Notes: generated from the letters alone by a model not told the origin. A stretch of 64,000 nt of DNA from Clostridia bacterium (GCA_017481495.1 JAFUPC010000079.1:1-64000); one strand, 5' to 3'. Positions 51,666 to 60,651 are shown, counted from the first letter of the stretch. Made by a program: numbers and translations.

Positions 51666-52847
51666 ATGTTCAGAAACGAATACATTGAAATTTTTATCGC
51701 CCTCATCTGTGCGGGACTGATCTCTCTGACGGTCACGCCGATCGTGCGGGTCTTTGCGTACAAGATCGGCGCTGTGGACATTCCGAAGGACAACCGCCGG
51801 ATGCACAAAAAGCCGATGCCTCTGCTCGGCGGCCTGTCCATTTTCCTCGGTTTTACGATCACCGCCCTGATTTTCTGTGATCTCACGCCGACCCTCATCG
51901 CCGCATGGATCGGGGGACTGATCATCATCCTGATCGGAATATTTGACGACATCTACGCCCTCAACCCGTGGGTCAAGCTTGCGGGACAGCTTCTGGCGGC
52001 GGGAATCGTCGTCGCGGCAGGCGTGCGCATTGAGTTCATCAATCTGTTCGGACACTATATCAAGTTCGGGATTTTCGAGATCCCGATCACGATGCTGTGG
52101 ATCGCCGGCATGACCAACGCCATCAATCTGATCGACGGTCTGGACGGACTTGCCTGTGGCGTTTCCGCCATCTGCTCGACCTCTCTGCTCATCGTTACAC
52201 TGATGCACGCCGATCTCGGTGTCGCCATGCTGACGGCGATTCTGGCAGGCGCCTGCATCGGATTTCTGCCGTTCAACGTCAATCCGGCGAAGATCTTCAT
52301 GGGCGACACGGGCGCGTTGTTCCTTGGCTATATGCTGTCCGTCTTGTCCATCATCGGCGTGTTCAAGACGACGGCGATCGTTTCGTTCCTCATTCCCATC
52401 ATCATTTTTGGATACCCGCTGTTTGACACGGTGTTCGCATTTGTGCGCCGCATTCTGCAGGGACGGTCTCCGTTCTCCGCCGACCGCGGTCATTTGCATC
52501 ACCGCATCATCGACATGGGCTTCAATGTCCGGCAGTCGGTCTCGATTCTCTACTGCATCTGCTCGATTCTCGGCATTCTTGCAATCATGCTGTCCGAACA
52601 GCGTGCCGTTGCATCTCTTGTCATCCTGATGGTAGCGCTGCTCATCGGGCTGTTCAACTATATGCTCTTGAAAAACAAAAACACCCGCAGTCTGACGGGT
52701 CTTGGGAATACCGAGCAGATTGACCGGATTTCCGCCGATACCGTAACCCCGGCGGCGGACAAACAGGATTCTGCTGAATCTACGGATTCTTCCGAATCCC
52801 CGGAATCCGGCGAATCCACCCCCACGGACACCTCAAAAATAGAATAA
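51666..52847 (+). CDS. TagO/WecA-type undecaprenyl-phosphate sugar-1-phosphate transferase
   Basis: 393 residues from ATG 51666; a GTG at 51660 overlapping the trpS stop is equally possible. About 11 membrane helices and the PNPT family motifs: MHKKPMPLLGGLSIF, the DDIYALNPWVKL Asp pair, NLIDGLDGLACG, FMGDTGALFLGY and ADRGHLHHRIIDMG. Transfers a HexNAc-1-phosphate to undecaprenyl phosphate to start teichoic acid or surface glycan synthesis. The C-terminal 45 residues are a Ser/Glu/Pro-rich cytoplasmic tail. No further glycan genes follow. Confidence 0.9.
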   Translation: MFRNEYIEIFIALICAGLISLTVTPIVRVFAYKIGAVDIPKDNRRMHKKPMPLLGGLSIFLGFTITALIFCDLTPTLIAAWIGGLIIILIGIFDDIYALNPWVKLAGQLLAAGIVVAAGVRIEFINLFGHYIKFGIFEIPITMLWIAGMTNAINLIDGLDGLACGVSAICSTSLLIVTLMHADLGVAMLTAILAGACIGFLPFNVNPAKIFMGDTGALFLGYMLSVLSIIGVFKTTAIVSFLIPIIIFGYPLFDTVFAFVRRILQGRSPFSADRGHLHHRIIDMGFNVRQSVSILYCICSILGILAIMLSEQRAVASLVILMVALLIGLFNYMLLKNKNTRSLTGLGNTEQIDRISADTVTPAADKQDSAESTDSSESPESGESTPTDTSKIE

Positions 52848-52853
52848 TCACAG

Positions 52854-52897
52854 AACAGCGCGAGGAACCCGGAAAACGGCATCCTTGCGCTGTTTTT
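52854..52897 (+). terminator. Terminator of trpS-tagO
   Basis: AACAGCGCGAGGA pairs with TCCTTGCGCTGTT (13 positions including one G-T), followed by T5. Located 6 nt past the stop. Confidence 0.88.
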
Positions 52898-52924
52898 ATA
52901 AAGAAACGGAAAGGACGGAATTCC

Positions 52925-53833
52925 ATGAACCACGACTCAAAACAGCCGCGCAAAACCCATCGCCCTTACCGTGTCCGTGCACCGTGGCAGGACAATGTGC
53001 TGTCGCTTGCGGCGATTCTGTCCCTCCTTGTCCTGACCCTTGCGGCAGTCGTCCTTGTGTTCCGACTGCTGATGTGGAGCGGGATTCTGTCGCAGGAGAT
53101 CTTCACGCCCGAAAATCCGGCGTCCACGCCCCAGCCGTCTGCCGCCGATGGATACGATATGCTGCTTCCCGCGGAGGACGGCGGCAGTGACAGCGCGTCC
53201 ATCATCCGGTTTTCCGGCGATTTCTACGTTCTTCGTTCCCTGCTTTCGGACGATGCGGTGCGCGACAATTACTGTGCGGAATACGAAACGGTTCTGTACG
53301 CCGAATCGGGGGAACACCGTTCCGCGGTGCGTGTGTATGCCGCAGGAGACTGCTGGCGCGTGGAGTTGTGGGCGGACACCGCGACGGCAGATGCGCCCGA
53401 TGAGATCATTCTGTGCGACGGCACCGCTGTCTGTTACACCGACAACACAGAAAAAGAGACCGCTGTCTTCCCCGTCACGGAACGGTTCGACATGGCCTCC
53501 TTTGCAGGGATTCCCTCTGCCGCATCCTACACGGACACGGCGGAAGCGCAGACAGTCTCCGCGTCCTGCACGGAGCTGGACGGAAAGGTCGTCTATTATG
53601 TGCGGTTCTATGTTCCGACCGCAAACGGTGACAACGACGCCGACCGCATTATGCAGGAATACTGGATCTCCCCGACCGACGAGCTGGTTCTGCGGTGCCG
53701 CACCTATGAAGCTGCCCCCCAGGATACAGATGCGCCGGTGGTGTATTCATGTATCCTCAAAGAGATGCGGGAGCTGACAGCGGCGGAGACGGAGACGTTG
53801 TTTGTTTTGGCAGAGGAGACGGCGGGTGCGTGA
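52925..53833 (+). CDS. Unknown single-pass membrane protein
   Basis: 302 residues. A basic N-terminus (MNHDSKQPRKTHRPYRVRAP) precedes one membrane helix (about 27-51), so the protein is probably anchored with a large outside domain. That domain is acidic, Tyr-rich and beta-like (DFYVLRSLLSDDAVRDNYCA, VYYVRFYVPTANGDNDAD). No family was recognised; the alternating pattern resembles lipid- or substrate-carrier beta folds but this is weak. It has an AAAGGACGG site. It ends 6 nt before the convergent unknown cluster. Confidence 0.65.
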   Translation: MNHDSKQPRKTHRPYRVRAPWQDNVLSLAAILSLLVLTLAAVVLVFRLLMWSGILSQEIFTPENPASTPQPSAADGYDMLLPAEDGGSDSASIIRFSGDFYVLRSLLSDDAVRDNYCAEYETVLYAESGEHRSAVRVYAAGDCWRVELWADTATADAPDEIILCDGTAVCYTDNTEKETAVFPVTERFDMASFAGIPSAASYTDTAEAQTVSASCTELDGKVVYYVRFYVPTANGDNDADRIMQEYWISPTDELVLRCRTYEAAPQDTDAPVVYSCILKEMRELTAAETETLFVLAEETAGA

Positions 53834-53838
53834 CAGGT

Positions 53839-54378
53839 TCACCCCAACAGCAAATACCCGACAAGCAGCAGTCCGATGTCATCCTCTCCCCAACCATGCT
53901 CCCCGTCCTTTCTACGCTCCATATGTCCTGACAATAACAGCACAGCGATCCCAAGCAGGAGAATCGTCTCCTCCTCATCGGAATTTTTCCCGAGAAGCAG
54001 GTCAAAAACGCCGTCCAGAAGATTGCCGCCGGACGATGATTCCGTTCCGGAAAACGGAGCGGATGCCGGAACGGTCGGTGATATGTTCCCGGTGCGTTCC
54101 CAAGGAACGGTTTCCGGTAAGCCGGTTTCCGGCATTCCGGCGGAAGCGGGCATGAAAGTGTGTGTGGGAGATTCCTCCGCGTATCCCGTCGGCTCTTTCG
54201 CAGAAACCGGCGCAGCGGGGGCAGGGGCAGGGACAGATGCACGCTCCTTTGCCGGGCGCGGGCGAAGCATTTCGCCGTGATATTCGCGCGGGATGAGAAG
54301 ATCGTTCTGTGTCATATCACGCCCCCTTTGTCCCCGCTCACCACGCCCCTCACTGTGTCCGTAATTTCGTGTATACAT
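53839..54378 (-). CDS. Unknown protein with hydrophobic C-terminus (cluster gene 3)
   Basis: 179 residues from ATG 54378 (GGGGGGTGG 8 nt upstream; a GTG at 54387 is also in frame). A polar start (MYTRNYGHSEGRGERGQRGR), NDLLIPREYHGEMLRPRPAK, a Pro/Ala/Thr-rich linker (about 45-115), then a helix pair LLDGVFDLLLGKNSDEEETI and LLLGIAVLLLSGHMERRK, ending DDIGLLLVGYLLLG. The terminal hydrophobic stretches are short and split by charged residues. No known family was identified. It follows the next gene by 15 nt from stop to start and is probably co-transcribed. Confidence 0.65.
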   Translation of the reverse strand: MYTRNYGHSEGRGERGQRGRDMTQNDLLIPREYHGEMLRPRPAKERASVPAPAPAAPVSAKEPTGYAEESPTHTFMPASAGMPETGLPETVPWERTGNISPTVPASAPFSGTESSSGGNLLDGVFDLLLGKNSDEEETILLLGIAVLLLSGHMERRKDGEHGWGEDDIGLLLVGYLLLG

Positions 54379-54393
54379 ATCTTCCACCCCCCG

Positions 54394-54936
54394 TCAGACC
54401 GATTCCTCTTTTTTGGACGGCGCATCCGCACTTGTACGCAGAACCGCATCCGCAAGCTCTGCCAGCTGTAATAATTTCAGCATCCGGTCTACGCGCTCCC
54501 GTTTTTCTTCACTGAGATACGGTTTGAGCGCACACAGAAGTGCTGTGTGCTTTCCGCCGGGCGAGTGTGAACCGCCGTGCGGGTGCTGTTCGCCATGTGA
54601 ATGAGAGTCACCGCTGTGTCCGCCGTTTTTGCCCGACAACGTCCGGAAAACCTCCTGCGCCGCACCGGCATCGCCCGACGTCCCTGTGTCCGCTGTGGTT
54701 TCTCCGCGAGCAGTTACGTCACCGGACGCTCCGCCTCCGGAGTTTCCGCCTCCGGACAACATTCCCCCGGCAAGCCCATCGAGCAGTCCGGTTCCCGATA
54801 ATGCTGATGCCATTTTCGCAAGGCGCGCCAGACTGTCGGGATCGGAAAGCACCTGATTCAGCTTCTCGCTGAGTGCCCCGGCATCCGGAACGGCATCCGG
54901 AAATCCCTGTCCCTGTTCTTTCGTTTCCTCATCCAT
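54394..54936 (-). CDS. Unknown protein with His/Gly-rich insert (cluster gene 2)
   Basis: 180 residues; AAAGGA site before the ATG. N-terminal helical part (SEKLNQVLSDPDSLARLAKM) resembling a short regulator-like helix bundle, a Gly/Ser linker (about 60-90), a His-rich segment HSHGEQHPHGGSHSPGGKH (about 113-131), then ALLCALKPYLSEEKRERVDR and MLKLLQLAELADAVL. The ALKPYLS...R..VDR pattern looks like a conserved domain, though it could not be named. The His-rich part is encoded by DNA with the 14-mer GTTCGCCATGTGAA, shared exactly with the mutL repeat. Confidence 0.65.
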   Translation of the reverse strand: MDEETKEQGQGFPDAVPDAGALSEKLNQVLSDPDSLARLAKMASALSGTGLLDGLAGGMLSGGGNSGGGASGDVTARGETTADTGTSGDAGAAQEVFRTLSGKNGGHSGDSHSHGEQHPHGGSHSPGGKHTALLCALKPYLSEEKRERVDRMLKLLQLAELADAVLRTSADAPSKKEESV

Positions 54937-54953
54937 TGCGTTAATCCTTTCTT

Positions 54954-55205
54954 TTATAAATTCTTCAATTGTTCCGCGATCGCCCGCAGCTGCTCCGGCG
55001 GGATCTGCGCAAGCATTTTTTCAATGTCTCGCTCCGACACGGACGATAGTTTTTTCCGCAGTTTCTCGGGATCCCGGCTGACGGCATCTGCCCGCCGCGC
55101 ATCCATTCCGCCTGCCGCGGCGAGATTGTGGACTGCCTGTTTCAGCTGTTCATCGTTCAATGCGAGCACCGCATCACGGTTCTTTTCAAAGGATTTTTCC
55201 GGCAT
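54954..55205 (-). CDS. Small helical protein (cluster gene 1)
   Basis: 83 residues, nearly all helix and strongly charged: EKSFEKNRDAVLALNDEQLK, QAVHNLAAAGGMDARRADAV, VSERDIEKMLAQIPPEQLRA. No signal peptide or membrane segment. AGGAAAGGTG site before the ATG. First gene of the three-gene minus cluster, 17 nt ahead of the next one. No domain recognised; the pattern fits a small protein-protein adaptor. Confidence 0.65.
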   Translation of the reverse strand: MPEKSFEKNRDAVLALNDEQLKQAVHNLAAAGGMDARRADAVSRDPEKLRKKLSSVSERDIEKMLAQIPPEQLRAIAEQLKNL

Positions 55206-55237
55206 GGAAAATCACACCTTTCCTATGATTTATTCTC

Positions 55238-55258
55238 ATTATATGCGGCACCGCCGCA
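55238..55258 (-). promoter_or_regulatory. Candidate promoter and hairpin of the three-gene cluster
   Basis: In the 86-bp divergent gap, minus CATATAAT (55238-55245) lies 33 nt before the ATG at 55205. Next to it TGCGGC-ACC-GCCGCA (55244-55258) is a perfect short palindrome that could be an operator. The -10 could suit sigma-A or sigma-E; no clear -35 supports either. Confidence 0.35.
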
Positions 55259-55291
55259 AAAAGTACCGACCCAGATCAGGAGGTAACCTTT

Positions 55292-57739
55292 ATGCAGTAT
55301 CTGAATCCAGCTCTCTCCCATCAGCCTGTTTATACCTGGCTGTGGAACGGTGTCGTCACCGAAGACGGCATCCGACGGCGCATCGACGATATGTATGACG
55401 CCGGCATCCGCGGCTTTTACATCATCGCGGAACCGCGCAATTTCCGCCCGACCGCGCGTGCGACCAGTCTTGCACCGTCGTATCTGACGGACGAATATCT
55501 TTCCCGCCTTGCATTTGCCCATGCGTATGCAAAGGAAAAAGGAATGCACACCTGGCTCTACAACGAGGGCGGTTTCCCGTCCGGTATGGCGGCAGGCAAG
55601 GTTCCGGAGGTCAATCCCGAACTGCACAAAAAAGGCATCCGCCGCCTGGAGCTGCATCTCCGCCCGGGACAGGTCTACCATGCAAAGCCGGAGGTCGTTT
55701 CCGCGTTCCGCACGGACGGATGGGTGCGCATCCGGGACGGATTTACCGCTGTGGAACCCGTCACCGTGGCCGAATTCCGCTGTGTCGATGCACGACGGCT
55801 GGGGGACAACATCATTTCCTCCGACATCGCTGACCCGCGCACAACACCGCTGTTTCTGTCCCTGACCCACGATGCCATCGACCGCGCCCTGCCCGGTGTG
55901 ATGGGAAACGACGTTTCCTATATGTTCGACGACGAGTCGCAGATGGGCACCTGGACGCCGCTTCTGCCCGAAAAATTCCTTGAAAAATACGGATACGACA
56001 TCGGAGACTATATGCCGTATCTGTTCGGCGGAAAGCCGTATGACACGGAAGAATCCATCCGCGCCCGCATCGACTACGAAATGCTGTGCGGCGACCTTGT
56101 AACCGAAAACTATTTCCGCGCAATGCAGTCCTGGTGCCATGCGCACAACATGAAATCCGTCGGTCATCTCGACCTTGACCATCTCTCTGACGGCTTTGTC
56201 CGCAAGCATTACGGCAACGTGATGGCAATGCTCCGCGCCTTTGACGTGCCGGGCATCGACGTCATCTGGAGCCAGATCACCTATCCGGACGAAAACGGGA
56301 ATGCCATGCCCGAGGGCTGTCCGTTCTATCCGCGCATTGCCGCATCCGCCGCACACCAGAACGGCACAGACGTGACCCTTTCCGAGAGCTTTGCCGTCTA
56401 CGGTTCCCACGTCACACCGGACGAAATGCGGTACGCCGTCGGCTATCAGGCGGTGCGCGGCATCTCGGCATTCAACTTCATGGTCATGTCCTACGACAAG
56501 GAGGACACCCTGCCCCTGCAGTACCGTCCCAATTTTATTCCCGAATACCCCGGCATGGATATGCTGTCAGAAATCAACAACTACACCGCGCGCCTGTGCG
56601 AGCTTCTGCAGTCCGGCCGTGCGCACACGGAAACGGCACTGTATTACCCCATCCGCACCTTAAACGCCATGGCGGCGGACAAGGAAGCGGCGGATGCCGC
56701 GAGGGCGGAATTTGAACGCATCGGACGGATGCTGGAGGTCTCCGGCATCACCTTTGACGTCATTGATGAGGATTTCGTACGCGCATCGGACATCCGGGAC
56801 AGGATGCTGTGCGGCGAGCACGTTTCCTACCGTAATGTTTACACTGTCCCCGGAAAATACGAGCCAGCCGACGTGACGGATAAGCTTGCTGCGCTCCCCG
56901 CCGATGCACAACCGGAGGCAGATGGGATTCCGCAAGGCATCCTTGTGCGCCGCATGGACCGCACCGATGGTGATACACTGTATCTGTTCTTCTGCGAAAG
57001 CACGGAATCCCACACATTCCGCCCGGTGTTCCGCGACACCCGCACGCCCTGCCGCCTCTCCCTTGACGACGGACGGCTGTACGGCATTTCCTCCCAGACA
57101 CAGAACGGTAAAACGACCCTTTCCCTGTCGCTTTCCCGCGGGGAATGCGCGGTCATCCTGTTCTCCGACACCGCGTATGAGACCGAAGCAAAGTCGGCAC
57201 TCGGTGACGGTGTTCCGCTCGCAGAATTTTCCGCCCGCACGGTGCGCGAGGTCTATCTCGACGGCGACGGTCTGCACGCTTTTCTGCCCACGGCGGACTT
57301 TACGCACTGCGTGATTAGTGCGGGCGCTCTTGGTGCGTGGGACGGCACATTCTCCGGCGAGTGGGACTACCGCATGACCGTTCCGTATGATATGCCGCTG
57401 GGCGCGGTGCTGGATCTTGGTGAGGTGCGGTATCATGCGCGTATTTCGCTGAATGGCACGCCCACAGCCGAGAAGACCTTCCCGCCGTACCGCGTTTCCC
57501 TGCCTGCACTGAAAGCGGGCGACGTTCTGACCGTCCGTGTTGCCAACACCGCCGCGAACGCCTGCGCCAACACCGACTTCTTTGACAAAAACTCCCCCGC
57601 CTGGGTCGGCTCCTATCACGCCGCGATGAAACTGAAAGAAGAAAAAATGCCCGGCGGCGGTCTGCTCGGGCCGGTCGTGCTGTATCCCGTTGTCGATACA
57701 AAGACCGGGGAGCGCATCTGCGAAAACTGTATGGACTGA
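55292..57739 (+). CDS. GH106-like glycoside hydrolase (alpha-L-rhamnosidase type)
   Basis: 815 residues, no signal peptide. N-terminal TIM barrel with YTWLWNGVVTEDGIRRRIDD, MYDAGIRGFYII, MHTWLYNEGGFPSGMAAGKV and SYMFDDESQMGTW, features of the GH106 alpha-L-rhamnosidase family, followed by SESFAVYGSHVTPDEMRYAV and beta-sandwich domains in the C-terminal third (AILDLG-type galactose-binding pattern VLDLGEVRYHARISLNGTP). The usual family protein is longer and secreted; this one appears cytoplasmic. AGGAGGTAA site. Probably acts on imported rhamnose-bearing oligosaccharides. Confidence 0.78.
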   Translation: MQYLNPALSHQPVYTWLWNGVVTEDGIRRRIDDMYDAGIRGFYIIAEPRNFRPTARATSLAPSYLTDEYLSRLAFAHAYAKEKGMHTWLYNEGGFPSGMAAGKVPEVNPELHKKGIRRLELHLRPGQVYHAKPEVVSAFRTDGWVRIRDGFTAVEPVTVAEFRCVDARRLGDNIISSDIADPRTTPLFLSLTHDAIDRALPGVMGNDVSYMFDDESQMGTWTPLLPEKFLEKYGYDIGDYMPYLFGGKPYDTEESIRARIDYEMLCGDLVTENYFRAMQSWCHAHNMKSVGHLDLDHLSDGFVRKHYGNVMAMLRAFDVPGIDVIWSQITYPDENGNAMPEGCPFYPRIAASAAHQNGTDVTLSESFAVYGSHVTPDEMRYAVGYQAVRGISAFNFMVMSYDKEDTLPLQYRPNFIPEYPGMDMLSEINNYTARLCELLQSGRAHTETALYYPIRTLNAMAADKEAADAARAEFERIGRMLEVSGITFDVIDEDFVRASDIRDRMLCGEHVSYRNVYTVPGKYEPADVTDKLAALPADAQPEADGIPQGILVRRMDRTDGDTLYLFFCESTESHTFRPVFRDTRTPCRLSLDDGRLYGISSQTQNGKTTLSLSLSRGECAVILFSDTAYETEAKSALGDGVPLAEFSARTVREVYLDGDGLHAFLPTADFTHCVISAGALGAWDGTFSGEWDYRMTVPYDMPLGAVLDLGEVRYHARISLNGTPTAEKTFPPYRVSLPALKAGDVLTVRVANTAANACANTDFFDKNSPAWVGSYHAAMKLKEEKMPGGGLLGPVVLYPVVDTKTGERICENCMD

Positions 57740-57773
57740 AACACCATCTTCCGAAGGAAAGGAATCATAAATC

Positions 57774-58253
57774 ATGAAATCATTACTGGAATTACTCGAA
57801 AACGATGCCACCCTGACGGCGGAACAGCTTGCCGTGATGATCGGCGGCGATGCGGAGGAGATCAAAGCGCTCATCCGCGGTTATGAAAAGGACGGTGTCA
57901 TTGTCGGTTATAAAACGCTCATCGACTGGGACAAGACCGACCGCACGATGGTTTCCGCCATCATCGAACTGAAAGTGGAACCGCAGATCGACCGCGGCTT
58001 TGACGAAATTGCGGAGCGCATCTGCAATTATCCCGAGGTGCAGTCCGTTTACCTGATGTCCGGCGGATTTGACATTCTCGTCATGATCGAGGGCGCAACG
58101 CTGAAAGAGGTCGCGTTCTTTGTCGCCGAGAAGCTGTCCACGATGGAGGGCATCACCGGCACGGCGACCCATTTCGTCCTGCGCAAGTACAAGGACAAAA
58201 ATACCATCTATTCCACCGAAAAGGTCGATGAGAGAGGAATCTGCGAGCTGTGA
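57774..58253 (+). CDS. Lrp/AsnC family regulator
   Basis: 159 residues. N-terminal winged HTH (LLENDATLTAEQLAVMIGGD, EEIKALIRGYEKDGVIVGYK) and C-terminal RAM ligand domain (VQSVYLMSGGFDILVMIEGA). Overlaps the aminotransferase start by one base (TGATG), so it likely senses an amino acid and governs the downstream operon. Confidence 0.9.
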   Translation: MKSLLELLENDATLTAEQLAVMIGGDAEEIKALIRGYEKDGVIVGYKTLIDWDKTDRTMVSAIIELKVEPQIDRGFDEIAERICNYPEVQSVYLMSGGFDILVMIEGATLKEVAFFVAEKLSTMEGITGTATHFVLRKYKDKNTIYSTEKVDERGICEL

Positions 58254-59452
58254 TGAACTACGAATCCATACTGTCAAAGACGATCCAGGAGACGAAACCC
58301 TCCGGTCTCCGGAAATTCTTTGACTTAATGAACGAGGTGGAGGGCGTCGTTGCGCTGACGGTCGGACAGCCGGACTTTGTCACGCCGTGGCACATCCGCG
58401 AAGCCGGCATCAAATCGCTCGAACAGGGCAAGACCTACTACACCTCCAATGCGGGCTTAACGGAGCTTCGCCGCGAGATCGCATCGTATCTTTCCCGCCG
58501 GTTTGATTTGTCGTATGAACCGCAGGAGGAGATCATCGTCACCGTCGGCGGCAGTGAAGCCATCGACGTTGCGCTGCGCACGCTCATCAACCCCGGTGAC
58601 GAGGTCATCGTGCCGGAGCCGTCGTTTGTCTGCTACGGGCCGCTTGCACGGCTTGCGGGCGGGGTTCCCGTTTCTCTGGAAACGAAAGCGGAGGACTGCT
58701 TCAAGCTGACCCCCGATGCCCTGCGTGCGGCAATCACCGAAAAGACCAAGGTGCTCGTCCTCCCCTACCCGAACAATCCGACGGGTGCGATCATGACAAA
58801 AGAAGAAATGGAAGCCATCGCCGAGGTTCTGCGCGGCACGGACATCATGGTGCTGTCCGATGAAATTTACGCCGAGTTGACCTACGGCAGAAAGCACGTT
58901 TCCTTTGCCTCGCTTCCCGATATGTGGGAACGCACAGTGCTCGTCAGCGGCTTTTCCAAGGCATACGCGATGACCGGCTGGCGGCTCGGCTACATCTGCG
59001 CGCCCGCACCCGTTGCCCGTCAGATGTACAAAATTCACCAGTACGGCATCATGTGCGCACCGACGACCTCCCAGTTTGCGGCGGTGGAAGCCATGCGCAA
59101 CGGGGACGAAGATGTTGCCTACATGACCGCCGAATACAACCGCCGCCGCACGCTCATCGTGCAGGGTCTGCGCGCTGTGGGACTGGAATGCTTTGAGCCG
59201 GAGGGCGCGTTCTATGTCTTCCCGAACATCGGCAAATTCGGTCTGTCCTCCGAGGAATTTTGTGAACGGCTTCTCTACGAACACAAGGTCGCCATCGTTC
59301 CCGGCACGGCGTTCGGTGCGTGCGGCGAGGGCTTTGCGCGCATTTCCTACGCCTATTCCGTCAAGCATATTCTGGAAGCGCTGGAACACATCGCGGACTT
59401 CGTGGAAGTGCTGAAAAAAGAGGGCCGCTGTCCCGGCGAGACCCACTTATGA
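58253..59452 (+). CDS. Class I/II pyridoxal-phosphate aminotransferase
   Basis: 399 residues from ATG 58253. Fold-type I: VGGSEAIDVALRTLINPGDE, PYPNNPTGAIMTKEEMEA, LSDEIYAELTYG and the PLP lysine in VSGFSKAYAMTGWRLGYI. C-terminal YSVKHILEALEHIADF. Closest in pattern to aspartate/aromatic aminotransferases (PatA/AspC-like) common downstream of Lrp genes. The substrate is unknown. ATGA overlap with the DUF362 gene. Confidence 0.88.
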   Translation: MNYESILSKTIQETKPSGLRKFFDLMNEVEGVVALTVGQPDFVTPWHIREAGIKSLEQGKTYYTSNAGLTELRREIASYLSRRFDLSYEPQEEIIVTVGGSEAIDVALRTLINPGDEVIVPEPSFVCYGPLARLAGGVPVSLETKAEDCFKLTPDALRAAITEKTKVLVLPYPNNPTGAIMTKEEMEAIAEVLRGTDIMVLSDEIYAELTYGRKHVSFASLPDMWERTVLVSGFSKAYAMTGWRLGYICAPAPVARQMYKIHQYGIMCAPTTSQFAAVEAMRNGDEDVAYMTAEYNRRRTLIVQGLRAVGLECFEPEGAFYVFPNIGKFGLSSEEFCERLLYEHKVAIVPGTAFGACGEGFARISYAYSVKHILEALEHIADFVEVLKKEGRCPGETHL

Positions 59453-60651
59453 CCGGCATTTCCTTTGACCCGACCGCCCCGGTCTTCGTCCGCCGCTGTC
59501 CGTCCTACGACACACCGGAGCTGATGTCCGCTGTTTCCGACGCGCTTGCCGCCATCGGCATGAAAAAAGACGATTTCCGTGGGAAAACCGTCGTCATCAA
59601 GCCGAATCTCGTCATGAAAAAGCCGTCCGAGGCCGCCGCAACGACCCATCCCGCGGTACTCGATGCCCTGCTTTCCTATCTGGACAACTGTGACACAAAA
59701 CAGGTTCTCATCGCCGAGAGCATGGGCGGACCGTACACGGAAAGCGCCCTGCGCGCGGTTTATGAGGTTTGCGGCATCGCGGAGGTCGTTTCCCACCACA
59801 ATGCGGCCTTGAATTTCGACACCACCGCCGGCACACTTCCCGCACCGGACGGAGAAGCGTCAAAGATGTTCGACATCATCACGCCCGTCATGGAGGCGGA
59901 CGTTCTCATCAACCTGTGCAAGCTGAAAAGCCATTCCCTGACCCGCATGAGCGGCGCGATCAAGAACACGTTCGGCACGATTCCGGGACTTGTCAAATTT
60001 GAATACCACGCGCGGTTTTCCGATTACACGGACTTCAACCGGATGCTCGTTGACCTGTCGGCTGTGCTTCATGCGCGGTGCGTGATGCTGGATCTGTGCG
60101 ACGCCATCGTCGGCATGGAGGGCAACGGTCCGACCGGCGGCACGCCCAGACAGATCGGCTGTCTTCTCGCCTCCCGCAATCCGTTTGCGCTCGATACCCT
60201 GGCATCCGCCCTGCTCTCCTGTGAGCACGAGGTGCCGATGATTACCGAAGCCGCCCGGCGCGGATACTGTCCGGTGGATGCGGATAAAGTGAATGCCGTC
60301 GGCGACGGCTGGCGGGAACTGATCTTATCCGATTTTGCGCCGCCGGAAACGGCGCACACGGGGCGCAATCCGCTTCACTGGCTTCCGAACCTGTTCGGCG
60401 GAAAGCTCTACCGTTGGTTCTCACCGCACCCTGTCATCCGTACATTGAGTTGTGTCGGCTGCGGCGAATGCGCGCGCTCCTGTCCCGTTCACACGATCGA
60501 ACTGACGAAAAACAAGGACGGCAAAAAGAAAGCGCATATCAAGCCCGATGCGTGCATCCGCTGCTTCTGCTGTCAGGAGCTGTGTCCGTACAACAGTGTG
60601 GATATCAAGAAGAATCCGCTGATGAAGCTGATTGCGAGGATGGGGTTGTAA
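59449..60651 (+). CDS. DUF362 protein with C-terminal 2x[4Fe-4S] ferredoxin domain
   Basis: 400 residues from ATG 59449. DUF362 domain (VVIKPNLVMKKPSEAAATTH, LINLCKLKSHSLTRMSGAIK, GTIPGLVKFEYHARFSD) and two 4Fe-4S motifs near the end: CVGCGECARSCPVHTIEL and CIRCFCCQELCPYNSVDI. Such proteins are common in anaerobes and may be redox partners or Fe-S carriers; the function is not established. It is translationally coupled to the aminotransferase. Confidence 0.85.
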   Translation: MTGISFDPTAPVFVRRCPSYDTPELMSAVSDALAAIGMKKDDFRGKTVVIKPNLVMKKPSEAAATTHPAVLDALLSYLDNCDTKQVLIAESMGGPYTESALRAVYEVCGIAEVVSHHNAALNFDTTAGTLPAPDGEASKMFDIITPVMEADVLINLCKLKSHSLTRMSGAIKNTFGTIPGLVKFEYHARFSDYTDFNRMLVDLSAVLHARCVMLDLCDAIVGMEGNGPTGGTPRQIGCLLASRNPFALDTLASALLSCEHEVPMITEAARRGYCPVDADKVNAVGDGWRELILSDFAPPETAHTGRNPLHWLPNLFGGKLYRWFSPHPVIRTLSCVGCGECARSCPVHTIELTKNKDGKKKAHIKPDACIRCFCCQELCPYNSVDIKKNPLMKLIARMGL

